Shown piece by piece: positions 58,201 to 64,000 of a stretch of 64,000 bases of DNA (position 1 is the first letter of the stretch; each line of letters starts with the position of its first letter). Position numbers and translations under genes: made by a program. Under the pieces are notes generated by a model. It had not been told where the DNA came from, made no database searches, and saw nothing but the letters and a program-made list of their open reading frames with translations. Origin of the DNA: Holothuria scabra (Eukaryota; Echinodermata; Holothuroidea; Aspidochirotida; Holothuriidae); assembly GCA_037179385.1 (NCBI GenBank), contig CM074189.1, positions 23,497,648 through 23,561,647 of the forward strand, given 5' to 3'.

Positions 58201-61200
58201 ATATAGAATCATCACCCCAAATTAGTGACTTCTCTTTGGATCACATGGAATTCAAAACATGCAGAGTGGTTGACTTAGCACAGAGAACTCTCATTACACA
58301 TTAGAGCCAGGTTATCCAACCTATGGCCCAGGGCCATCGTCTGGCCTGCTGCAGGATTGCATCCAGCCCATCAGAAATGTCCTGTAGTGCAAAATTTTTC
58401 ATTTATCAGATTCATCGATAACAACTTTATGTTATGCAGTATGCTATGACATGCAATCAACCATTCCAGTATTCTAGGAAACGCATACTCTACATTAAAA
58501 ATTGTATTCTCGAAAATGCACCAAAAATGAAAAAAGCATGTGGCCCCTTGTCCATCATAACCATATTGTATGTGACCCACCACTGCAAAAGGCTTGGCAA
58601 CCCTGCATTAGAGGCTTGTATGCTTATTAATATATCATAATGATATGATCTCAAGCAGTGAACTAGATTTGTGGCTACCTAGGAGGAGAAGCTTAAAACA
58701 GTTTTGGGCAAAGCTAGAATGAAAATGGGAAAACTGCAACTCTCTTTGATGAAGCAGTTTGCCTCCTAAAATAACAATTGAGAATTTGTTATGGTTATAG
58801 TATAGACAAATCCAGACAGGTTGTGATGGTCTGATTTTAGTCGGTCATTACTGGGGTCCATCACCTTTAATCTTTAAATTTCTTACTTACCTGTTCCATG
58901 GATAACTATCCATGGAACAGGTAAGGAAGTTTATCTTGATTTTCTCAACTTTACTAAATATGGGAATTTGAAATTCACATAGACAATAAAAGAAGATGAT
59001 CCAAGGCTGATTGACTCCACTAATGGCTGCCTGCAGTCACTAAAATCAAGTGCTAATCGGAATCGGTCTATAGCTAAGCTACCGGAGATAAACCTGACCA
59101 CCAGACACATCTTTGGCATAGGTATGTGTCTGATGTATTCCCTCAGTTCAGATGCCTTCTTCAGTATGGTGATCAGTTTGTGTGGTATTCAAAAATTCCT
59201 CAACACATTCCTTAAATGATATATTTAAGGCCACTACATAATTTAGATGTATCACACCTAATACACTCCATGTACAGTTGTAAGCAAACAAATTTTAAAG
59301 AGGGGCTACGTTTTAAGGTATAGAAATGTTGTGTCGTATAATGTTAGATGTACAGTAAAATGACGGGAGCGAAGTTCAAATTAGTGCATTAATTCTCAGA
59401 AGGTGCCTGACTTAGATGAAGTCAAGCTTGTGTCATTCTATCCTCCACTTCTGTTTTGATCATGTACTTTGTTGCTTGTTATGTCTGTTACTTTCTTTTC
59501 TTATGTCTCAATAATTGTAAATGAATTGTCATATATTTTCTGCAAGTGTACCAAAGTTGAAATAAAAGAGTGTCAGAACCAACCAAATCAATGGTACATG
59601 ACCAGGGTTGTCACTAGACCATTTTTGTAGCCAGGTAATTTGTGGTCACCATCCTGGGAGAGTGGTCTAAGGAAAGAAGGTGTCCCTCTGCCCTTTGAAA
59701 AATTTTTGCATGTTAGATAGTGCTTACAAAATGCAAGGAATTATCACTCAATTCTAAAGAAATTTTATTCATTTAGGGTAAGAAATATTGGCTGGGAGGT
59801 GATGCTGAAATTGATGACGAGTATGGGGCGGAGATTTTAAGAACTGGGTAGTAATGCCCAGCATGGTGACAACCCTGTACAGGAGCACTTGTGCTAGGTA
59901 GACAATGAGTCTGATTTTCTCGTTAATATTGTTTTGTAATTCTCACGCATTTGTGACAGGAAAAACAGCTTGCCCACATCCAGAGGTTCATGGAAGGAGA
60001 GAAGAAGAGAGGACAGGCTGCTAAGATGAACATTGAACTAAGCAGGATGGTGACGAAGATGGAACAAATACTCCAGGAGCATTTTGCCAACAGACCAGGA
60101 GAGTTGGACTTGGCAAAGTGAGTGTTTAGTCTCTTCGAATCCCCTTTTTGATTCCTTGCTGTAGGCAGGCAAGGAATCTATGCGATGGTGATGTCGTTTG
60201 TATGTGTGTGTGTATGTGTGTGTGTGTGTGTTTGTGACACTTGCTGGTAAACACGATATCTTAAGATAGGAATGTCCAACACTTTTCATATTTGGTATAT
60301 AGATTTATCATGTTGAGAGGAAGAACCCTATTGTTTTTGGTAGAGGTCAAAGGTCATTTGAGGTCACCAGCAGTAAAATTGCGACAATTTCAAAAATAGC
60401 TTGTAAACACGATATCTTCAGATAGGAGTGACCGACGCTTTTCATACTTTGTATATAGATTCGTCATGTTGAGAAGAAGAACCCTATTGTTTTTGGCTGA
60501 GGTCAAAGGTCATTTGAAGTCACCAGCGGTAAAATTGCGAAAATGCCAAAAATGGCTTGTAAACACGATATCTTCAGATAGGATTGCCCGACAACTTTCA
60601 TACTTGGTATATAGATTTGTTATGTTGAGAGGAAGAACCCTATTGTTTTTGGTAGAGGTCAAAGGTCATTTGAGGTCATCAGCGGTAAAATTGCGAAAGC
60701 ATTGAAAATGGCTTGTAAACACAATATCTTCAAAAAGGAGTGACAGATACTCTTCATATTTGACATATAGATTTGTTATGTCGAGAGAAAGAAGCCTAGT
60801 GCTTTTGGTAGAATTCAAAGTTCATTTGAGGTCACCAGCGGTAAAATTGGGAAAATCCTGAAAATGGCTTTTAAACATGATTTCTTCAGACAGGAGTGAC
60901 CGACACTTCCCATGCTTGGTATATAGGTTTGTCATGTTGAGAGGAAGAAGTCTATTGTTTTTGGCTGAGGTCAAAGGTCATTTGAGGTCATCAGCTGTAA
61001 AAATGTGAAAACACCGAAAATGGCTTGTAAACATGATATCTTCAGATAGGATTGCCCGACAATTTTCATACTTGGTGTATAGATTTTTCATGTTGAGAGA
61101 AAGAAGCCTATTGCTTTTGGTAGAGGTCAAAGGTCATTTGAGGTCACCAGCGGTAAAATTGCCAAAACTTTGAAAATGGCTTGTAAACACAATATCTCCA

Positions 61201-63132
61201 GATAAGAGTAACAGATACTTTTCATATTTGGTATATAGATTTGTCATGTTGAGAGAAAGAAGCCTATTGTTATTGGTAGAGGTCAGGTCATTTGAGGTCG
61301 CCAGGGGTAAAATTGTGAAAATTCTGTGCCTAAAATGTAAAGAAAAATCTATCAAGCACTGTCAATTTGAAAGCAGGTAAGGTATTTGATGGCAAGGAAT
61401 CACTAAGCCTTTTGGCTTTCTGGTTTTCTCTCACTTTAAGCAATGGTTTCAAATAAAATGTTTAAATTAATTTTCTGGTTTTTCTAACTTTTTCATTTTA
61501 TGTAGTGCAAATATTGTAGTGGACATAATCAGCATTTGCCATTTGCAGTGCAAAGCAAGGTATTACTTGGTAAATTTTTGAAAAGCGAAATGAAAGTCAA
61601 TTGATTTTCTAACACAGCATTACTAGCTTTTAAGTTAGTTTAGGTTAGATGGGAGTTTTAAGGTCCAGTTTCTAACCTACTGGTTCAAGTTGAGCTGGCC
61701 ATATTTTTTTTTCCGGTTGAACTGGCCATATTTTTTTTTCCAGTTATCACTCGCTGGCTTTTTTCCCTACTCCATTGCTTATGCTTAGCACCAAGCACGA
61801 TGTAGGTTCTGGTTTTAAAGTCTTCTGTATGACACAGCTTTAGGATCCCCACTCATTAATCTCAAACCATTTCAGACCAAGGTTCACATCACTTTCAACA
61901 AACTGATTCTCAATCTTATGCTTATATCTTTAACTTAATTTGGAACAGAAAGTTGACACCAATTTTCTTCTGTAAGTTTTGCTTGAAAATATATTCACTT
62001 CTAAAATTTTTTAGAACATTGTTTACTGAGGAGATGAATCTAGTGGCTGCTACTGCTGCATTGAAGGTGTTAAAAGCACAACAGCAGGATTTACAGGAAC
62101 AAGCTGCAACCAGTAAGAAAGAGAAGGATGCCCTCTTTGCTAAATACAAACAAATTCAAGACTTTCAGACTCTAACAGTGAGTAGCTAAAATATAAACTT
62201 AGTTGGTTTGTGTCATTCTCAATCTCGTAAAATGCTGGTAATGAATTATGGTAAATAATGGTAGATGTGGCTTCATATTTCAATCTTGTTTTCACAACTA
62301 TTTCTAAAATATGATTTTTCCCCCATTCAGCTTAGTTTCATCATTGCATGTAACCCTAGATATGTCTCTATTTCAGATGTAGTACTTGTGGTTGGATCAG
62401 TTTTAGCAACACACCAACACAGTTCTGTTGCATAGAGTCAGCTAGATTCAAAAAGTTTATATTCGGTTTCAAATACGGTTCAAGTTTGGTCTCAAATATG
62501 GTGAAACATGTTCAAGTACTCCATCATGAGACGCCTCTTACGCACAACAGGTGGGAAATATTGTGGGTACATCAACCCCCCCCCTTCTCATCCAAGGGGG
62601 GAGGGGGTCATGTGCTAATGTTGAGGAAGTATCTGGCTGTTTTCAATTACATCCTAACTTTGATCCATTCAAAACAATTTTTAATTGTCCAAGTTATTGT
62701 TTAGTCATGTGAGTATTTTATTGAGTGAAGTTTTATTTTTGCAAAACAATTTTTATTTTAGCAAATATTAATATACCAGCTTCTAAACATTTGTACATCA
62801 TGTTTTTAAATGGTACACAAAATGTCTCAATGTGATACTGTAGAATAGAACTATTCATTTAAAGCAAACGAATGAAATTCCTAAGAGGTAATCTCGATAA
62901 GAAAGTATTCAAAATATTAAAAACAAAAGCTGGCAAACCCTTTATTCTTCATCCAATGTCAATAAGTTAGAAAAATTGAAGAAAAATAAAGTTATGAAAT
63001 TTGTTCTGTAGCCTGATTGTTAATGAGACTGTTAATGTGATTTCTTTTCAGGACAGGAAGCAGAGTTTGATTCAAGTTCTTATTAAGGAAAACTTGAACA
63101 GCCGTCAAAAGCTGAATGACAATAGACTAAAG
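43131..63132 (+). CDS. HAUS augmin-like complex subunit 5, exons 1-11, 3' end beyond window
   Basis: Eleven exons sum to 1398 nt (466 codons) with every phase consistent; human HAUS5 is 633 residues. HAUS5 is a coiled-coil subunit of augmin, which recruits gamma-tubulin to spindle microtubules for branched nucleation. The diagnostic N-terminus is clear: LKWSTDEMGFR (human WAVEEMGV), then ICRGNMAGIWEYVLEHVRS (human LCLGQGADIWAYILQHVHS) and VRGNL (human IRGNL). Heptad-like, Lys/Glu-rich coiled coil follows (EREALLKKRKELLGKLKK). ETACTKKVREVCKQIQ aligns with human RTACTLRAQFLQNLL. Weakest points are the exon 1 and exon 2 donors. Start at 43131: AAAATGT context, first Met in the frame. Introns hold most of the repeats in the right third of the window. 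Confidence 0.88.
43299..43599 (+). mobile_element. MITE family A, copy 4
   Basis: About 300 bp inside HAUS5 intron 1, from TTAAACGGCCAAACCTCTCA to GAGAACTGGGCCTTTA. Contains GGTTACCCGGGTACC and AAGCAATAAACTGAGATTG. It fills nearly half of the 656-bp intron. Confidence 0.85.
43909..44004 (+). CDS. HAUS5 exon 2
   Basis: 96 nt, acceptor TATCTTTCAG. Encodes ICRGNMAGIWEYVLEHVRS and VRGNLK. The proposed donor AAACT|GTATCA is weak at +5 but is the one that keeps phase with exon 3. Confidence 0.75.
44453..44815. mobile_element. TIR element, family H, with about 70-bp inverted ends
   Basis: Left arm GACAGAGCAT...AGCGCACCAAGATGG, right arm CCATCTTGGTGCACC...ATGCTCTGTC, with GATTGTCGC / GCGACAATT also paired. 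363 bp, in HAUS5 intron 2, no coding capacity. Confidence 0.75.
45146..45207. repeat. Double palindrome of AGGACAGA/TCTGTCCT
   Basis: The segment from TAACGAGGACAGA to TCTGTCCTCGTTA is a near-perfect inverted repeat, and each half is itself a small hairpin (AGGACAGATATGTCTGTCCT). It lies in HAUS5 intron 2. Confidence 0.8.
45465..45664 (+). CDS. HAUS5 exon 3
   Basis: 200 nt, acceptor ACATTTTCTTAG, donor TCAG|GTATAC. Encodes the start of the coiled coil (REALLKKRKELLGKLKKTK). A shorter exon from an AG at 45502 would break the phase with exon 2. Confidence 0.75.
46454..46613 (+). CDS. HAUS5 exon 4
   Basis: 160 nt, acceptor GTGCCGATAG (poor pyrimidine tract), donor GCAAG|GTGAGT. Encodes SQYKESVEAIHQLYHKRTLM and on to QQHYASLA, continuing the coiled coil in phase. 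Confidence 0.85.
46740..46866 (-). mobile_element. SINE-like repeat S2, reverse copy
   Basis: ACCTGGTTTAATCC...CCTTTTTTCCAGT...GCACCACT-like order is the reverse complement of the S2 body (ACTGGAAAAA, AAACTGGG). In HAUS5 intron 4. Confidence 0.55.
46866..46990 (+). repeat. Fragment of repeat L
   Basis: GATTCCTTACTGAAGGCGGG and AATCTATGCAATGGTGATG match the left end of the repeat at 60150-61440. The tandem AGGTCA units are absent here. Confidence 0.6.
47486..47573 (+). CDS. HAUS5 exon 5
   Basis: 88 nt, acceptor TTTTTTCTCTTACAG, donor ACT|GTGAGT. Encodes KSSQESLLFSKERLDSCG and LETACT. Confidence 0.9.
47700..48030. repeat. Diverged short tandem duplication in HAUS5 intron 5
   Basis: CAACCATTTCACCAT, TAGTTGTCCACA and GAAATTTGGTTG recur at about 80-bp spacing (47728-47775 and 47803-47852), with a weaker third copy near 47960-48020. 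Confidence 0.6.
48206..48447. mobile_element. piggyBac-type MITE, family K
   Basis: 242 bp with ends CCCTTTACCGTTGTG and, reversed, CCCTTTACCGTTGTTTGGG. The left flank is TTAA and the right flank TCAA, one change from TTAA. CCCTTT-type ends at TTAA sites are the piggyBac signature. No transposase. In HAUS5 intron 5. Confidence 0.8.
49024..49106 (+). CDS. HAUS5 exon 6
   Basis: 83 nt, acceptor TTTTTTTTCAG, donor AACTCT|GTGAGT. Encodes KKVREVCKQIQVHFLDVLQ, matching the human segment after TACT. Confidence 0.9.
49195..49475 (-). mobile_element. SINE-like repeat S2, reverse copy
   Basis: GGTTACGTTAGGTCAGATGG, then AGTTTCTAACCAGTTGGTTTAA, CCTTTTTTCCAGTTGTGGC and a tRNA-like head in reverse (AAATGCATTAACCACCTGACCATGCAGTC). 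It ends about 20 bp before the minisatellite. Confidence 0.65.
49497..56104. repeat. 6.6-kb minisatellite, 60-bp unit, about 110 copies
   Basis: Unit pieces: GTTGTTGCAATCTGGTCC, TGCAGTCTGTATACTTAAG, TAGTAAATTGTTGTTTTCCC, TGG. The core carries three 6-bp palindromes in a row (CTGCAG, GTATAC, CTTAAG). Variants alternate (GCAATC/GCGATC, CTGCAG/CTACAG/CTTCAG, TATACC/TATATT, TAAATTG/TGAATTG/TGTATTG). Some units lack GTT and are 57 bp. A rare variant (GATCAGGTCATGAAG) recurs at 52024, 52801 and 55912, spacings 777 and 3111 bp: 13 units (12 x 60 + 57) and 52 units less 9 bp. The array fills most of HAUS5 intron 6. Since 60 is a multiple of 3, long open frames arise by chance on both strands. Confidence 0.97.
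56160..56285 (+). repeat. CT-rich (CCTTCCCTTT) tract
   Basis: Pyrimidine-rich stretch of TTCCC/CCTTT repeats between the minisatellite and HAUS5 exon 7. It ends about 65 bp before the acceptor. Confidence 0.85.
56349..56513 (+). CDS. HAUS5 exon 7
   Basis: 165 nt, acceptor TTTTTTTAAATCAG, donor TTAAG|GTGAGA. Encodes KENKSRLWEQIEETVRNNSA, DILQSLTTITNEAAAHL and INIKKDVEDLR. It joins exon 6 in phase across the minisatellite. Confidence 0.88.
56514..57700 (+). other. HAUS5 intron 7
   Basis: 1.19-kb intron. G run at about 57165-57180. No mobile element recognised with confidence. Confidence 0.7.
57701..57782 (+). CDS. HAUS5 exon 8
   Basis: 82 nt, acceptor CATCTTTTTTTGCAG, donor ATAATG|GTATTG. 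Encodes FRYESDKGFVDLSSGKNEL and VQQIIM. Confidence 0.88.
58307..58605. mobile_element. hAT-type MITE with perfect 8-bp target duplication
   Basis: 299 bp flanked by CATTAGAG on both sides (58299-58306 and 58606-58613). Ends are CCAGGTTATCCAACCTATGG and, reversed, CAGGGTTGCCAAGCC. Length, CAGGG-type end and 8-bp duplication are the hAT superfamily signature. No transposase. In HAUS5 intron 8. Confidence 0.88.
58797..59073 (-). mobile_element. MITE family D, copy 3 (reverse)
   Basis: Reverse-oriented match to 29768-30037: TATAGACAAATCC at the left, GTCTGATTTTAGTCGG.C inside, and GGAATCGGTCTATAG at the right. It carries an extra 19-bp-arm hairpin at 58886-58925. Confidence 0.75.
58886..58925. 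repeat. Perfect hairpin, 19-bp arms, 2-base loop
   Basis: CTTACCTGTTCCATGGATA, two bases, then its exact complement TATCCATGGAACAGGTAAG. Confidence 0.95.
59603..59877. mobile_element. hAT-type MITE, family G
   Basis: 275 bp with perfect 12-bp inverted ends, CAGGGTTGTCAC and GTGACAACCCTG. Flanks TACATGAC and TACAGGAG match at 6 of 8 positions, a decayed 8-bp target duplication. In HAUS5 intron 8. Confidence 0.85.
59960..60117 (+). CDS. HAUS5 exon 9
   Basis: 158 nt, acceptor GCATTTGTGACAG, donor GGCAAA|GTGAGT. Encodes EKQLAHIQRFMEGEKKRGQA, INIELSRM-like coiled coil (MNIELSRMVTKMEQILQEH) and RPGELDLA. Confidence 0.9.
60150..61440 (+). repeat. Repeat L, with internal tandem array
   Basis: Begins GATTCCTTGCTGTAGGCAGG, then a TG-rich microsatellite (about 60195-60235), then seven ~155-bp tandem units. 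It ends GGCAAGGAATCACTAAGCC followed by GGCTTTCTGGTTTTCTC. A fragment of the left end is at 46866, and an end-like piece at about 22060-22110 (GTAAGCCTTTTGACCTTC). Confidence 0.65.
60240..61345 (+). repeat. Seven ~155-bp tandem units with AGGTCA triplets
   Basis: Unit landmark GTAAACACGATATCTTCAGA recurs at about 60247, 60403, 60558, 60714, 60867, 61026 and 61181 (spacing 153-159). Each unit also has ATATAGATTTGTCATGTTGA and three AGGTCA half-sites: two separated by one base, then a third four bases later (first unit at 60344, 60351 and 60361). The 4th and 7th units are degenerate at this motif; the 2nd has AAGTCA in the third site. Confidence 0.9.
61640..61850 (-). mobile_element. SINE-like repeat S2, reverse copy
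   Basis: GGTTAGATGGGAGTTTTAAG, AGTTTCTAACCTACTGGTTCAA and a duplicated GAGCTGGCCATATTTTTTTTTCC match 49195-49475. In HAUS5 intron 9. Confidence 0.65.
62015..62177 (+). CDS. HAUS5 exon 10
   Basis: 163 nt, acceptor CTAAAATTTTTTAG, donor CTAACA|GTGAGT. Encodes TLFTEEMNLVAATAALKVLK and KYKQIQDFQTLT; coiled-coil character. Confidence 0.9.
62178..63051 (+). other. HAUS5 intron 10
   Basis: 874-bp intron. Contains a C run and a GGGGGAGGGGG run at 62576-62608. No mobile element recognised. Confidence 0.6.
63052..63132 (+). CDS. HAUS5 exon 11
   Basis: 81 nt, acceptor TGATTTCTTTTCAG, donor CTAAAG|GTAAAC. Encodes DRKQSLIQVLIKENLNSRQK. Phase 0 at both ends. The remaining roughly 170 residues expected from the family lie beyond the window. 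Confidence 0.9.
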
Positions 63133-64000
63133 GTAAACATAATTGTTGTACTTGGAAATAGTTCACCTCAGTTCTTGTATAAAACACAGCAGCTCTAATA
63201 GATGTAGTCTGTAGCAGCTGTAACCTGTAGCAGCTGTAGCCTTCATTTCCCCTTAGCCATCAGCAGCCATTTAACTCAATTAACTTCAACAGGTGAAATG
63301 ACCATCACTTGATACTATGGCACACTGTGTTGAAGCATTGTTAGTGACAGCCAGAAAGCCATGTAATTTGTAAACAATAGATCAGCTGTTCAGCTGAAGA
63401 CACAGTTGCATACACCTGTGTTGGCTATAGAAAAATTTGGTTGGTTGACTACAAATCTTTTAATAGAAAGATTATGTCATGAGAGGTTTGCCTCATCTTT
63501 TCATTCATAGAGGGGAATATTGCATTTGTTACACACAACACTTAAATACATTTAAAAGAAATCATTTAGCAAGTAAAATCAATTGTAAGGACCCAACCCA
63601 TTTCAATGGTGGTAGAGAGCCTGCTAGTGTGTTTCTTGGCCGATGTAGGGTGCTTCTATTCTGTTGGACCACTGAGCAGGAAAGTAGCCGAGGAGTCGGC
63701 AGTTGCTAAAATGCAATCTAATAGACTCCAATGGAGTCTAAGCTGTTCAGTAGGGAAAAACTGTGTCTCTTTTACTACGGAAGTGTAGAAGGGACACAAA
63801 GTTGTTGAGTTACCCACATGACAAGATGACAACAATCTGCAAATTGAAGAATTGACGAGATGGTAATATGACAAAATTTTGAATTTTATCACTTTGACGA
63901 GATACTTTATCTCATCATTGCAACAATTTTCTGTAATTTTACCATTTGTGCAGTTGACAATATCTCAGCAAAGTGATAAAATTCCAAATTTTGTCACAAT
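63133..64000 (+). other. HAUS5 intron 11, 5' part
   Basis: No further exon seen. Near the window edge GACAAAATTTTGAATTTTATCACTTTG (in part, 63874-63895) and GCAAAGTGATAAAATTCC...TTTGTCACA (63969-63998) are inverted copies, possibly a TIR element cut by the window end. Confidence 0.55.

Overview
This is an animal nuclear genome window. It is AT-rich by eye, has short exons in long introns with GT/AG splice sites, and carries dense mobile-element debris. The deuterostome-like MRPL40 and HAUS5 proteins, CR1/L2-type retroposons, tRNA-derived SINEs, many TIR elements and runs of TAGGCCTAGG-type sequence suggest a marine invertebrate. An echinoderm is my best guess, from sequence style and not from a search.

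Three host genes can be supported. (1) A minus-strand gene at about 3.1-8.1 kb has two phase-compatible exons for a SnoaL-like/DUF4440 (NTF2-fold) domain. A possible signal-peptide exon lies upstream. At least one linking exon and the 3' end are not located. (2) MRPL40, mitochondrial large-subunit protein mL40, is complete on the plus strand: four exons at 18021-25537, 200 residues, all intron phases consistent. (3) HAUS5, the augmin complex subunit, is on the plus strand from 43131. Eleven exons (466 codons, all phases consistent) run to 63132, and the gene continues past the window.

Layout: 1-8.1 kb, SnoaL-like gene with MITEs and a GAGTG-rich foldback. 9.4-12.4 kb, a 2.7-kb nested giant hairpin inside a smaller TIR element. 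12.4-18.0 kb, no gene, repeat fragments and a 5'-truncated CR1 tail. 18.0-25.9 kb, MRPL40; its intron 1 holds a SINE and reverse-transcriptase remnants, and its 3' UTR ends in a MITE fragment that supplies AATAAA. 26-35.7 kb, intergenic repeats with MITE-in-MITE nesting. 35.7-39.2 kb, a nearly full CR1-like non-LTR retrotransposon (esterase ORF1, endonuclease, reverse transcriptase, TTATG tail), inactivated by frameshifts. 40.1-42.9 kb, an element with about 0.5-kb terminal inverted repeats. 43.1-64 kb, HAUS5. Its introns carry a 6.6-kb minisatellite of about 110 60-bp units with a 13-unit higher-order period, two hAT-type elements, a piggyBac-type MITE, and an array of seven ~155-bp units each built round nuclear-receptor-like AGGTCA repeats.

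The three host genes show no functional link. I found no convincing new multi-gene system. The features most worth following are the AGGTCA array, the higher-order minisatellite inside a conserved cell-division gene, the nested giant hairpin, and the incompletely resolved secreted SnoaL-like gene.
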